A stretch of DNA of 64,000 nucleotides from REEB95 sp035934235 (GTDB lineage Bacteria; Pseudomonadota; Alphaproteobacteria; ATCC43930; CGMCC-115725): assembly GCA_035934235.1 (NCBI GenBank), contig DASYYB010000008.1, positions 1-64,000 of the forward strand, in the 5' to 3' direction. Below are positions 44,504 through 54,039 of the stretch, one piece after another. Numbering within the stretch: position 1 is the first letter of the stretch; each line of letters starts with the position of its first letter. The notes under the pieces were generated by a model, which searched no databases, was not told the origin of the DNA, and worked only from the letters and a program-made list of their open reading frames with translations. The translations under genes and the position numbers were made by a program.

Positions 44504-46423
44504 TCAGCCCGCGCGGGCTTGCGGCGGCGCCAGAGCGGTCGCGAGCGCCTGATCGATTTGCTCGATGATGCCGCGCCAATCGTCGCCATAGGCGCGGCGG
44601 AAAAGCCAGATCGCCACGCCGCGCGCACGGGGCGCGGGCGCGTCGGCCGGCAACATGACCCAGGCCGGAATGCCGAGCGCCGCAGCGGTCGCCGCCATCC
44701 GGTTGTCGCCGGTGATCAATAGGTCGAGCTGGCTCACCAGTGCGGCGGCATCCGGCGGCGAGCCTTCCGCCAACGCGAAGTCGCCAATCTGGGCGCCATA
44801 GGTATTGCGTGCCGCCTGGATCGAGGTCCGGCGGTCGAGGGCATAAAAACGCACACCGGGCTGCGCCAGCACCGGCGCGAGATCGGACAGCAGCGGCGTA
44901 TCGCCATCGAGCGCCAGACCGACCTTGAGTCCGCTGCCGGCAAAATAGCGCGCATAGCCGACGGCACGTGCCGGATCGACGGTCGGCACCGGCTCGGCCG
45001 AGGCCGCGAACAACGCCAGCGAATTGGCGACTTCCTGCGCGACGCCGAACCAGCCGCCGCCGTTCTCGTGAAACAGCAACAGCGACGGATACCACGGGCT
45101 GTCGGCGCGACCGGCGAGCCAGCGCCAATGCGCGTCGCGGCCGAGCATGACCCAACCGGGCCGGCCAAGAGCGCCGGTGACGTGCGCGATCGGACCGTCG
45201 ACGGCGATCACCATATCGAGCTGGCCGATCACCGCTGCAGCGTCGGCGAAGTCGGCAACGCAGGCGGAGAGGTCGACGATCCTATCGCCGAGTCCGGCCG
45301 ACGCGACGGTCGGTCCAGCCGGATCGAGCGCGAATAGGCGAACGTTGGGAATGGCGAACAGCGGCGCGAGCTCGGCCAAGCTCGGCGCGCGTACGCCGGC
45401 TTCGCCGCTCCAGGCGAGCCCAACCTTAAAGCCGCCGCCGGCGAGCAGCGGACCGTAAACGTCGGCGCGCGCCGGATCGGTCGCGATATAGGGGGTCTCG
45501 GCGGGAATAGCCTCGTCGCGCAATCCAAGCCGATGCGGCAGGCTGCCGATCGGCAGATGTGCGTCGCAACGCGGATAGGGACCGCCGAGGGCGACGACCT
45601 CGTCGACACCGGGCGCCGATGCGAGCAACCAGCGCAATTCGGCTGGCGCGGCGACAATGACGCGCCCGACGAATGCGTGCAGCGTGTAGGCAAGGCGGAC
45701 GAGACGCAGCGTTTCGCTCGCACCGCCATCGCTCCACAGCAGCAGCGTGCGGTCGTCGCCGAGCGCGCGACCGTCCCACAACGGCACGGGCCATTCGGGC
45801 ATCTGCGTTTGCCGCCAGCGCCACTCGTACTCGGCCGCGCCTTCGGTGAGCCGGCCAGAGGCGAGCAAGGATTCAGCACGCGCGACGTGCAGCGCTGCAT
45901 GATCGGGCTTGGCGGCGATCGCGTGTTCGAAATAGGCGGTGGCTTCGGCGGTTTTTCCGGCATCGCGCAAGACCAGGCCGGCGAGCGCGAGGGCCTCGAC
46001 ATGATCGGGCGCGAGGGCGAGGGCGAGGCTGGCGCATTCCGTGGCTTGATCGAGACGCTGTTGCGTGCGCAACACCTGACCGGTGCTGGCAAGCAAATCC
46101 GGCGACTTGGGATGGAGCGCGAGACCGCGGCGCAGATGACGCTCGGCTTCGTCGAGGCGGCCGCTTTGGCGCAGCACGGTGGCGAGATTGTTGACGATCG
46201 CGGCGTCGTTAGGCGCGGCGCTGAGCGCGCCGGTGAGGAATCGGATCGCCTCGGCGCGCTTGCCGGTCTGCGCCAGCGCCGTGCCGTAGAGAAACATCAG
46301 CTCAGCGTTCGCGGGCGCGGTCTGCAACGCCAGGCCTAGCCAATGCTCCGCGTCGGCAAAGCGGCCTTGCCGCAATGCCTCGCGGCCAGTCTCGACGAGA
46401 TCATTCGAATTCGCGTTCGTCAT
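44504..46423 (-). CDS. TPR protein with tandem GT9/OGT-like C-terminal halves
   Basis: The 639-residue protein starts with about five to six tetratricopeptide repeats (15-200; for example AEHWLGLALQTAPANAELMFLYGTAL). After a linker region with WRQTQMPEWPVPLWDG come two related segments. The first has GFKVGLAWSGEAGVRAPSL and QLDMVIAVDGPIAHVTGALGRPGWVML; the second GLKVGLALDGDTPLLSDL and QLDLLITGDNRMAATAAALGIPAWVML. These resemble the nucleotide-sugar half of GT9/SPINDLY-like glycosyltransferases. Activity is uncertain. It is convergent with the Spy-like operon. Confidence 0.8.
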   Translation of the reverse strand: MTNANSNDLVETGREALRQGRFADAEHWLGLALQTAPANAELMFLYGTALAQTGKRAEAIRFLTGALSAAPNDAAIVNNLATVLRQSGRLDEAERHLRRGLALHPKSPDLLASTGQVLRTQQRLDQATECASLALALAPDHVEALALAGLVLRDAGKTAEATAYFEHAIAAKPDHAALHVARAESLLASGRLTEGAAEYEWRWRQTQMPEWPVPLWDGRALGDDRTLLLWSDGGASETLRLVRLAYTLHAFVGRVIVAAPAELRWLLASAPGVDEVVALGGPYPRCDAHLPIGSLPHRLGLRDEAIPAETPYIATDPARADVYGPLLAGGGFKVGLAWSGEAGVRAPSLAELAPLFAIPNVRLFALDPAGPTVASAGLGDRIVDLSACVADFADAAAVIGQLDMVIAVDGPIAHVTGALGRPGWVMLGRDAHWRWLAGRADSPWYPSLLLFHENGGGWFGVAQEVANSLALFAASAEPVPTVDPARAVGYARYFAGSGLKVGLALDGDTPLLSDLAPVLAQPGVRFYALDRRTSIQAARNTYGAQIGDFALAEGSPPDAAALVSQLDLLITGDNRMAATAAALGIPAWVMLPADAPAPRARGVAIWLFRRAYGDDWRGIIEQIDQALATALAPPQARAG

Positions 46424-46625
46424 CGGTCCGAACGTAGTGAAAAATGATTTACGAAATGCCTTACGCCGGTCGGTCTTCGGGCAATCCGATGCGGTGTCGG
46501 ACGTAGGTGCGGTCGAAAATCGCGGAATGGCCCGGTCCGCGCCTCATTGCCGACACGGTTGCCGGCGACAGTCACACCATGGCCGGTGCGGCCAACGTGG
46601 TTAAGTTTGGGTTAAGGAGTATGCG

Positions 46626-46820
46626 ATGCTGTGGCGAATGACCGGTGAAGTCGAACTGGACGAATTGCTGGCTGACACCGTCATGGAGCCGGTAACGCGC
46701 AGCGCCGGCGTGAGCACCGACGATATCCGGCATCAGCTTGCGGAGCTTGCGCGCCGTCTCGGACCGCGTCCGGCGACGGAAGCTGTCGTCACGCTGCGGG
46801 GCGAGCGTCTGACGCCCTGA
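46626..46820 (+). CDS. Hypothetical protein, 64 residues
   Basis: ATG with AAGGAG six bases upstream. The protein MLWRMTGEVELDELLADTVM continues with VSTDDIRHQLAELARRLGPR, a compact helical protein without signal peptide. I do not recognise the family. Its 3' end overlaps the convergent kinase gene by 32 bases, which suggests recent tight packing and makes antisense overlap of the transcripts likely. Confidence 0.55.
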   Translation: MLWRMTGEVELDELLADTVMEPVTRSAGVSTDDIRHQLAELARRLGPRPATEAVVTLRGERLTP

Positions 46821-48204
46821 GCGTCTCTGTCTGAGCCGCCGGCGCCGCCGGCAGGGTGAAAATCGCCTTCAAACCCGGTTCGTTGTCCGCCAAACGGACG
46901 CTGCCGCCGTGCAAGGTGGCCACGGCGCGGACCAGACTGAGTCCAAGACCGTTGCCGGGTGTCGAACGGCTGCCTTCGAGCCGGACGAAGCGATCGAACA
47001 CGACGTCGCGGCGGTCGGGTGGAATGCCCGGTCCGGTGTCGGCGACCTCGATGCGCGCGGTATCACCGTCGCGGCTGACCGACAGCGACACTGAACCCGA
47101 TGGGGTGTACTTGAGCGCATTGTCGAGCAGATTGGCGATCGCCTGCGACAGCAGGTGACGGTCGCCACGCACCGGTAGGCTGTCGGGGGTACCAACGGCG
47201 AGCGTCAGACCTTTGTCGTCGGCGACCGGCTCATAGAGCTCGGCAACATTGCGCGCGATCTCGGCAAGGTCGACGACCGTCGCGGCGTCGCGGCGCGAAC
47301 CGGCTTCGGCTTCGGCGATGCTGAGCAGCGCGTTGAAGGTTCCGAGAAGTTGGTCGGCCTCGGCGATGGTCTCGGTCAACACTTCGGAATAGCGCGTGGT
47401 ATTGGGTTTCTCGAGCAACGTAACCTCGAGGCGCGAGCGCAATCGCGACAGCGGCGTGCGGAGGTCGTGGGCGATATTGTCGGCGACCTGGCGCATGCCG
47501 GCCATGAGCCGTTCGATCTGATCGAGCATGGCGTTGAGATTGGCGCCGAGTTGATCGAATTCGTCGCCGCTGCCGGTCAGCGGGATACGTTGCGCAAGAT
47601 CGCCGTGGATGATGTGGCGCGTGGTGTTGGCGACGGTTTCAACGCGCCGCAGCATCTGCCGCGTCATCAGCAGACCGCCGATGATGCCGAGACCGAGGCT
47701 GATCAGCGCTGCCCAGGCGATGGTGCTGAGCACGTGCTGACGGAACACCGTGGCGTCGCGCAAATCGCGCGCCACCAGCAAACGGTCGCCGCCGACAATG
47801 AGCTGAGTGCCAAGCGCCGTATGGACCTCGGTGCCGTTGCGGGTGTGGACGTCGAACGGGAAGGTGATCCACCCCGGCTTGACCGGCGTGATGCGTTGCG
47901 GCCACGCCGACAGGTTGCCGGCGATCTCATGCAGGAACGGATCGGTCATGACATAGATCATGTTGTCGACGCGTTCGTTCAGGCTGCGCTCGCGTACCAG
48001 CGCGATCAGGCCCGCTCCGCCGAGTTGTTCATATTGCTCTTGGAGGCCGCGGATTTCGGCGCCGACCGTCTGCTCGATCTGGGTCTCGATAAAGCCCGCC
48101 GTCGACAGATAGAAGAACGCGAACAGCGCCAGCACCGAACCGGCGAACAACGCGAAATAGAGCGCGGCCAGCCGGAAGGCGTTGGTGTTGAAGAAGCGCG
48201 TCAC
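46789..48204 (-). CDS. Sensor histidine kinase (OmpR-system type)
   Basis: The 471-residue kinase has helices at about 12-34 and 160-182, a roughly 125-residue periplasmic sensor, a HAMP domain (183-236), the phospho-acceptor H246 in DNIAHDLRTPLSRLRSRLE, and an ATPase domain with ANLLDNALKYTPSG, VADTGPGIP and GNGLGLSLVRAV. It is encoded directly after its response regulator, one base apart. The stimulus is unknown; the PhoQ/TctE-type architecture suggests an envelope or metal signal. Confidence 0.93.
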   Translation of the reverse strand: MTRFFNTNAFRLAALYFALFAGSVLALFAFFYLSTAGFIETQIEQTVGAEIRGLQEQYEQLGGAGLIALVRERSLNERVDNMIYVMTDPFLHEIAGNLSAWPQRITPVKPGWITFPFDVHTRNGTEVHTALGTQLIVGGDRLLVARDLRDATVFRQHVLSTIAWAALISLGLGIIGGLLMTRQMLRRVETVANTTRHIIHGDLAQRIPLTGSGDEFDQLGANLNAMLDQIERLMAGMRQVADNIAHDLRTPLSRLRSRLEVTLLEKPNTTRYSEVLTETIAEADQLLGTFNALLSIAEAEAGSRRDAATVVDLAEIARNVAELYEPVADDKGLTLAVGTPDSLPVRGDRHLLSQAIANLLDNALKYTPSGSVSLSVSRDGDTARIEVADTGPGIPPDRRDVVFDRFVRLEGSRSTPGNGLGLSLVRAVATLHGGSVRLADNEPGLKAIFTLPAAPAAQTETLRASDARPAA

Positions 48205-48205
48205 G

Positions 48206-48880
48206 CTATCCGGCGGTCAGGCGATAGCCGGCGCCGCGCACGGTTTGCAGCATCGGGTGCGCGAAGCCCTTGTCGAGCTTGTGACGCAATCGGCTGACAT
48301 GCACGTCGATGACGTTGGTCTGCGGATCAAAATGATAGTCCCACACGCTTTCGAGCAGCATGGTGCGCGTCACCACCTGTCCGGCGTGGCGCATGAGGAA
48401 TTCGAGCAGGCTGAATTCGCGCGGCAGCAGGTCGATCGACCGGCCTTGGCGCGATACGGTGCGCGCCAACAGATCGAGCTCGAGATCGCCGACCTTGAGC
48501 TTGGTCGTCGTCTGCACCGGTGGACCGCGGCGCAGCAATGCTTCAATGCGCGCGAGCAGTTCGGCGAAGGCGAACGGCTTGACCAGATAATCGTCGCCGC
48601 CGGCACGCAACCCTTTGACGCGATCGTCGACCGCGCCGAGCGCGCTGAGGATCAACACCGGCGTGCGCACTTCGGCGGTGCGCAACGCGGATATCAACGA
48701 CAGCCCGTCCATGTTGGGCAGCATACGGTCGACGATCAGCGCGTCGTACGTGCCGCCCGACGCCATGAACAAGCCGTCGCGCCCTTCGAACGCTTGATCG
48801 ACGACGTAGCCCGATTCCGCCAGACCTTTGGCGATGTAGGCCGCCGCCGCGCGGTCATCTTCGATGACCAGGAGCTTCAT
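48206..48880 (-). CDS. OmpR-family response regulator
   Basis: The start MKLLVIEDDRAAAAYIAKGL gives 224 residues; an ATG four codons upstream is also possible. The receiver has D51 in ALIVDRMLPNMDGL and K102-type lysine in YLVKPFAFAELLARI. The winged-helix output domain contains LPREFSLLEFLMRHAGQVVTRTMLLESVW and NVIDVHVSRLRHKLDKG. It should regulate genes in response to the adjacent kinase. No target sites were identified. Confidence 0.94.
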   Translation of the reverse strand: MKLLVIEDDRAAAAYIAKGLAESGYVVDQAFEGRDGLFMASGGTYDALIVDRMLPNMDGLSLISALRTAEVRTPVLILSALGAVDDRVKGLRAGGDDYLVKPFAFAELLARIEALLRRGPPVQTTTKLKVGDLELDLLARTVSRQGRSIDLLPREFSLLEFLMRHAGQVVTRTMLLESVWDYHFDPQTNVIDVHVSRLRHKLDKGFAHPMLQTVRGAGYRLTAG

Positions 48881-48999
48881 GGCGGCGACCATAGCGCGGG
48901 CACGGCGCGGCGGGAATCGTCACCGCACTGAAATCTCGGCCTGGACGGCCGCGAATTTGACCTCGTTTCGCGGAATTTAGTTTTTGCCGGCGCGCGGTC

Positions 49000-49098
49000 T
49001 CAAGTCAGCGTGGTGACAAGCGCGACGAACCAGCCGAACAGCAGCACGGCAACGGCCTGGCCGTCCCAGCCTCCGGCCGCGCGATTGGTGAAATGCAT
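49000..49098 (-). CDS. 32-residue membrane peptide
   Basis: A strong ribosome site (GGGAGG, six bases from ATG) leads into MHFTNRAAGGWDGQAVAVLL followed by FGWFVALVTTLT and a stop. It is a one-helix peptide with N-terminal polar residues. It stands between the response regulator and the carbonic anhydrase. No family is recognised; the ribosome site is the main evidence. Confidence 0.5.
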   Translation of the reverse strand: MHFTNRAAGGWDGQAVAVLLFGWFVALVTTLT

Positions 49099-49247
49099 AG
49101 GTTTCCTCCCTCAGATGGGCGAAATCTAGCATGAGAACAAACACGGAACAAGGGGATATTTCAACGGTGCCGTCGGTGTAACCGGTTGGGTCATGGCTTG
49201 GCGCGCTGTCGAAGCGATATGCTCATGAGCAACCAAGGGGTGGCGCC

Positions 49248-49988
49248 ATGATGACATCGTCCAATTCCCAGCATTCCGCCGATCCGAACATTACGCCAAG
49301 CGACCGCGGCTGGTCGCGACGCGGCTTTCTCCGATCGTCGGTTGCCGGCGTAGCGGCCGGCATGATCACAAGCGTGGGCGCGGAGCTCACGATGGCGCCT
49401 TCGGCGCACGCGCAGACGACGCTCAGTCCCGAAGCCGCGCTGCACGAAATGATGGAAGGCAACCGGCGCTTTGTCGAAGGCCGGATGACCTCTTTCGATG
49501 ACGATCTCAAAATACTCAAGGAGAAGACAGCGGAAAAGCAGGAGCCTTTCGCCGCGTTGCTGTCTTGCGCGGACTCTCGGGTGCCGGTCGAACTCATTTT
49601 CGATCAAACCATCGGGCATCTGTTCGTCACGCGCGTTGCCGGCAACGTTGCATCGTCCGAGATCATTGCAAGTCTCGAATATGGCGTCGCCGTTCTCGGC
49701 ACCAAGGCGATCATGGTGCTCGGCCATGCCAATTGCGGCGCGGTGAAAGCGTCGATCGAAGCCAAGGCCGTGCCCGGACAGATCAGCGGGCTTTACCGCT
49801 ACATCCGGCCGGCGGTAGACCAGGCAGGCAAGGATCTCGACGCCGCGATCAAGGCGAACGCGAAAATCCAGGCGGCGCTGCTGCGCGAATCCTCGCCAGT
49901 GATTGCCGACGCAATCGAGAATAAGCAGCTCACCGTCGTCGCCGCGGTCTATGACCTCGCGACCGGCAAGGTCAGTCAGGTCGACTGA
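49248..49988 (+). CDS. Tat-exported beta-carbonic anhydrase
   Basis: The 246-residue enzyme interconverts carbon dioxide and bicarbonate. A twin-arginine signal (SRRGFLR at 23-29, hydrophobic stretch, AHAQ near 53-56) sends it folded to the periplasm. Zinc ligands are C107, H160 and C163 (LSCADSRVP, VLGHANCGAVKA), with the D109-R111 dyad intact. Periplasmic beta-class enzymes are less usual than cytoplasmic ones. An AAGGGG ribosome site precedes the ATG. Confidence 0.93.
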   Translation: MMTSSNSQHSADPNITPSDRGWSRRGFLRSSVAGVAAGMITSVGAELTMAPSAHAQTTLSPEAALHEMMEGNRRFVEGRMTSFDDDLKILKEKTAEKQEPFAALLSCADSRVPVELIFDQTIGHLFVTRVAGNVASSEIIASLEYGVAVLGTKAIMVLGHANCGAVKASIEAKAVPGQISGLYRYIRPAVDQAGKDLDAAIKANAKIQAALLRESSPVIADAIENKQLTVVAAVYDLATGKVSQVD

Positions 49989-49994
49989 TCGCTG

Positions 49995-51209
49995 TTACTT
50001 CGCGCTTTCGGCCGCTTTGATCTCGCCGCGCGCGATGGCGCGAAGGTGAACCTCGTCCGGACCGTCGATGATCTGCAAGGCGCGGCCCCAGCTCCAGATT
50101 TCCGCCAGCGGCGTGTCTTGGGTGAGACCAGCGGCGCCGAACACCTGCATCGCACGATTGGCGATCGTCACCTGCATGCGTGGCACCGCCACCTTGATGA
50201 GCGCTACTTCGCGCCGTGCGGCCTTGTTACCCGCCTTGTCCATCAGCCACGCCGCCTTGAGCACCAGCAGCCGTGCCTGTTCAATCTCGATCCGCGACAG
50301 CGCGATCCATTCGCGGATCGTTCCGTGTTCCGCGAGCGGCGCGCCGAAGGTATGGCGGGTGCTGGCGCGCACGATCATCTGTTCGACCGCCAATTCGCAC
50401 GCGCCGATCGACCGCATGCAGTGATGGATGCGCCCGGGACCGAGCCGCGCCTGGGCGAGGGCGAAGCCGCCGCCTTCTTCGCCGAGCAGATTGGCTGCCG
50501 GCACGCGCACATTGTCGAATGCGATTTCGCAATGGCCTTGCGGATGGAGTTCGTTCATCACCGGTAGGTTGCGCACCACGGTCAGGCCCTTGGTGCCGGC
50601 CGGCACCAGCACCATGCTCTGACGCTTGCGCGCCTCCTTGCGCTCGGGCGATGTGACACCCATGACGATGAAGAGCTTGCAGCGCGGATCGGCGGCGTTG
50701 GTGATGAACCATTTGCGGCCGCTGATCACCCAGTCGCCGCCGTCACGCCGGATCGACGTGCGGATGTTGGTGGCGTCCGACGAGGCGACGTCGGGCTCGG
50801 TCATCGCGAACGCCGAGCGGATCTTGCCCTCGAGCAACGGCGTCAGCCATTGCTGGCGCTGCTCTGCGTTCGCCGCGAGGTGAAGCAACTCCATGTTGCC
50901 GGTGTCGGGCGCGTTGCAGTTGAACAGTTCGGCGGACCACAACATGCGGCCCATGATTTCGGCGCACGGCGCGTAATCGAGATTCGACATCTGTGTGCCG
51001 GGCTCGTCGGGCTTGAGACCGGGCAGGAACAGATTCCATAGGCCGGCGGCGCGCGCCTTGGCCTTCAGATCCTCGATAAACGGCGGCGGAAACACGCCTT
51101 GCGCCACCAGGCGGCGGTACTCGGAGTCGCGCGGGGCGACGTGCTCGGCGATGAAGGCCTTGAGCTGCGTCTGAATACGCTTCGATTTGTCGGAGAATTC
51201 GAAATCCAT
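49995..51209 (-). CDS. Acyl-CoA dehydrogenase
   Basis: The start MDFEFSDKSKRIQTQLKAF gives 404 residues; a longer frame of 127 more residues is not conserved. The FAD enzyme oxidises acyl-CoA at the alpha-beta bond. Typical segments are FAMTEPDVASSDATNIRTSI, GDWVISGRKWFITNA, LGPGRIHHCMRSIGACELAVEQM and MQVFGAAGLTQDTPLAEIWSWGRALQIIDGPDEVHLRAIAR. It resembles the ACAD10/11-like branch. It is divergent from the beta-helix protein gene and six bases from the anhydrase stop. Confidence 0.93.
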   Translation of the reverse strand: MDFEFSDKSKRIQTQLKAFIAEHVAPRDSEYRRLVAQGVFPPPFIEDLKAKARAAGLWNLFLPGLKPDEPGTQMSNLDYAPCAEIMGRMLWSAELFNCNAPDTGNMELLHLAANAEQRQQWLTPLLEGKIRSAFAMTEPDVASSDATNIRTSIRRDGGDWVISGRKWFITNAADPRCKLFIVMGVTSPERKEARKRQSMVLVPAGTKGLTVVRNLPVMNELHPQGHCEIAFDNVRVPAANLLGEEGGGFALAQARLGPGRIHHCMRSIGACELAVEQMIVRASTRHTFGAPLAEHGTIREWIALSRIEIEQARLLVLKAAWLMDKAGNKAARREVALIKVAVPRMQVTIANRAMQVFGAAGLTQDTPLAEIWSWGRALQIIDGPDEVHLRAIARGEIKAAESAK

Positions 51210-51255
51210 CTGCCCCCGCTTTCTCCGACAGGGGAGGATAGGGCATATTGGGACG

Positions 51256-52374
51256 ATGACAAAGCGAGCGGCGCTGGCGGCGCTCTTGCTCCTGGCGTTC
51301 TGGACCGTGCCCGCGGCGGCGCGCGCGATCACGGTTGCCAACGTCGCCGATATCCTGACGGCGCTGCAACGCGCCCAACCGGGCGACGTCATCACCATCG
51401 CACCGGGCAAATACGTGCTGCCGGCCATCCGTCTGCACCACGGCGGCGCGCGCGGCCATCCGATCGTGCTGCGCGCGCTACATCTGGGCGACGTCACACT
51501 GACCACGACGGCGACCGAATTCATCAAGGTCGCGGCGTCCGACTGGGTGTTCGAGAACCTCGACATCGCCGGCACGTGCGCCAGCGACACCGATTGCGAG
51601 CACGCCTTTCATATCGTCAACGGCGCCGATCGCGTGGTGATCCGTCACAACCGTATCCGCGACTTCAACGCGCACATCAAGGGCAATGGCGAGGGCAGGC
51701 GCTTCCCGGACGACGTGCGCATCGAAGGCAACTGGCTCTTCGGCACGCACGTCCGTCACACCGACAATCCAATCGCGCCGATCGACGTCGTCGGCGGCAA
51801 ACGCTGGGTCGTGCGCGACAATCTCATCGCCGACTACGGCAAGACCTTCGATCATCCGGCGACGCGCACCGACGATTTCGGCTACGCGCTGTTTTTCAAG
51901 GGCAACTCGTCGGGCACGCTGATCGAGCGCAATGTCGTTTTATGCGCCGACCGGTTGCCGCACCAGCCCTATACGCGCGGCTTGTCGCTCGGCGGCAGCG
52001 CGACCGGTCCGCAGTTCTGCGAAGGCACCTGCGACAAGGACGAGAACCGCGACAGCACGATCCGCAACAACGTCGTCCTCGCCTGTCCCGGTGAGCCCGG
52101 CATTTATCTTTTCCGCGCCACGCATGCGCGCGCGACCGACAACATCCTAATCGGCACCGGCGGCATCGTCGCGGCGGCGCCCGATACCAGCGCGATCGTC
52201 ACCAACAATATGCTCGCTGGCGGCGACATCGTGGCGCAAGTCGGCGCGCACCTCGATCTCGGTCACGGTGTGCATAGTCAGGGTCAAACCAACGCCGCGC
52301 CGCCGGCCTTCGCAGGCCAGCGGATCACCGCCTATCGTGCCTATTGGGACGCGTTGGCGAAGCCGAAGAAGTAG
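51256..52374 (+). CDS. Secreted right-handed beta-helix protein
   Basis: The 372-residue protein has a signal peptide (MTKRAALAALLLLAFWTVPAAARA, split near 23) and then repeating beta-helix turns: AQPGDVITIAPGKYVLPAIRL, SDWVFENLDIAG, ADRVVIRHNRIRDF, SGTLIERNVVL, DSTIRNNVVLACPG, ATDNILIGTGG. The pattern is that of polysaccharide lyases and the chondroitinase-B-like family, with Cys pairs (SCAS..DC-type) that may be disulfides. The substrate is unknown. It converges on another beta-helix gene. Confidence 0.85.
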   Translation: MTKRAALAALLLLAFWTVPAAARAITVANVADILTALQRAQPGDVITIAPGKYVLPAIRLHHGGARGHPIVLRALHLGDVTLTTTATEFIKVAASDWVFENLDIAGTCASDTDCEHAFHIVNGADRVVIRHNRIRDFNAHIKGNGEGRRFPDDVRIEGNWLFGTHVRHTDNPIAPIDVVGGKRWVVRDNLIADYGKTFDHPATRTDDFGYALFFKGNSSGTLIERNVVLCADRLPHQPYTRGLSLGGSATGPQFCEGTCDKDENRDSTIRNNVVLACPGEPGIYLFRATHARATDNILIGTGGIVAAAPDTSAIVTNNMLAGGDIVAQVGAHLDLGHGVHSQGQTNAAPPAFAGQRITAYRAYWDALAKPKK

Positions 52375-52384
52375 CGATGCGGAA

Positions 52385-53827
52385 TTACGGCTGCGACGGA
52401 ATCGCGCCGTCGTCGAGCGGACCCGCGGCGGCGCGTGCCGCGATGCCGAGCGGCGTCAGCGGCACGTAGGTCGGCCGCAAGCTGAAACCGGCGGCCGAGC
52501 CGGGATCGGCGCTGGCGCCGATCGCCGGCGAGCCTGGCCGCAGATGATAATCGTAATGCGCCGCGTCGACGAAGCGCACGTCCCCGACGACACGGTTGCC
52601 GTGGTTGCCGTTGGCGCTGAGCTCGTCCGGCTCGGCGTGCACGCCGGCGGCGAGCACGTTGTTGACGAAAACGCCGGCGCCGGTGATCAGCATGCCCGGC
52701 CCGGTCATGATGTTGTCGGCGACGAAGGCGGCATTGGGCGAACGCGAACGGATGAACAGGCCCGCGTTGCGGTCCATCACCATGGTGTTGCCGACGACGT
52801 ACAGCTCTTGCAGCGGATTGGTCGGCCCCTCCATCGCGTAGGCGATCATCGCGTAATTCTCGGCACGCGGCCCTTTCTCGATGACGTTGCCGATGATGTA
52901 AGTGCGGCCGCCGTTCGACACGTCGATCGAATAGCTCGCCGTGCTTTCGGGATAATCCATGATGCGGTTGTAGAGGATGTAGTTGTTGAGCGCGCGTGTC
53001 TTGACGTGATGACCGGTCACGGTGTCGTGGAAATAACTGCCGCGCAGCACGAAGTTGCGCACCTGGCCGATATAGATGCCGTGGGTCGAGCCGCTGGTCG
53101 TGCCGTTGTGCGCGAACTCGGAATTTTCAATGACGATGTCGCTCTTCGGGTTCGGCGCCGACAGGATACCGTCCTGGTTGTCGTGGATATAGGCGTTGAC
53201 CAGACTCAAGCCGGCACCTTCGGCGCGGATGGCCGCCCCATTGCCGTCGCCGACCGTGCAGCCTGAGAACTCGATGTCTTCGATGCGGATCTTGTCGCCG
53301 TGCGTGACCCAGATCGCCTTGCCCTGCGCCGCGTCGCCGTCGGCATAAAGATGCGGCCGGCCGCCGACGCCGCGGATGACGATGTCGTTCTGGTTCCACA
53401 CCGCGACGTCGCCGCGATAATCGGCGGCGTCGATCTCGATGACGTCACCGTCCTTGGCTTCGTGTGCGGCCTGACTCGGCACTTTAAGGGCACGGCTCGG
53501 GCCGACATGCAGCACACGGCCGCTCGGACGGTCCGGCTTCATCGGCGGAAGGATGAGGGCACCGGCGGGCAGGTGGGCACCGCCGCTCTGCATGCCGACC
53601 GGCGCGGCCGCGACCGCAGCGGTTGCGTCGGGCAGCGCGATGGGCGCTGCCGTGCCTGAAGTGGCGGATCGTGAGCCGGTGAAGCTTAGCGACTCGATGT
53701 CGCCGGGCTGAACCGGCACCGTGATCGCTTGGCCATTCCGGAGCTTGATCACCATGTCGGCGAGGGAGGGCGTAGCGGCCAGCACGAGGGCGGCCGCCGC
53801 GAGCAAAGCGGCGCGGCGCAGATGCAT
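52385..53827 (-). CDS. Secreted right-handed beta-helix protein (longer)
   Basis: The ATG (MHLRRAALLAAAALVLAATPSLAD in two parts) opens a signal peptide and gives 480 residues; a TTG 33 bases upstream is less likely. After a Pro/Ala linker the beta-helix turns begin: HEAKDGDVIEIDAADYRGDVAVWNQNDIVIRGVGG, KIRIEDIEFSGC, LSLVNAYIHDNQDGIL, SDIVIENSEFAHNG, YIIGNVIEKG and others. It is likely exported. Beta-helix proteins of this kind include pectate lyase-like and epimerase-like enzymes. The role here is unknown. Confidence 0.85.
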   Translation of the reverse strand: MHLRRAALLAAAALVLAATPSLADMVIKLRNGQAITVPVQPGDIESLSFTGSRSATSGTAAPIALPDATAAVAAAPVGMQSGGAHLPAGALILPPMKPDRPSGRVLHVGPSRALKVPSQAAHEAKDGDVIEIDAADYRGDVAVWNQNDIVIRGVGGRPHLYADGDAAQGKAIWVTHGDKIRIEDIEFSGCTVGDGNGAAIRAEGAGLSLVNAYIHDNQDGILSAPNPKSDIVIENSEFAHNGTTSGSTHGIYIGQVRNFVLRGSYFHDTVTGHHVKTRALNNYILYNRIMDYPESTASYSIDVSNGGRTYIIGNVIEKGPRAENYAMIAYAMEGPTNPLQELYVVGNTMVMDRNAGLFIRSRSPNAAFVADNIMTGPGMLITGAGVFVNNVLAAGVHAEPDELSANGNHGNRVVGDVRFVDAAHYDYHLRPGSPAIGASADPGSAAGFSLRPTYVPLTPLGIAARAAAGPLDDGAIPSQP

Positions 53828-54039
53828 GCGAGGATCCAGGTGAAAATGTTTCAAAACCAATATATCACAGACCGTTATTAATCTCTTATGTGAGACTATG
53901 GTTAATTCGCCCGGCTCGCGTTAAGCATGGTTGGCAAAACACGCTTAACGGCAGCGGCGACGCCTGCGACCGTGAGCCGCAAGTCCCTGATCACAAAAGG
54001 GTTGTTTCGGCTTGAAAGCCGGGGTTTAGTGCCGATCTT

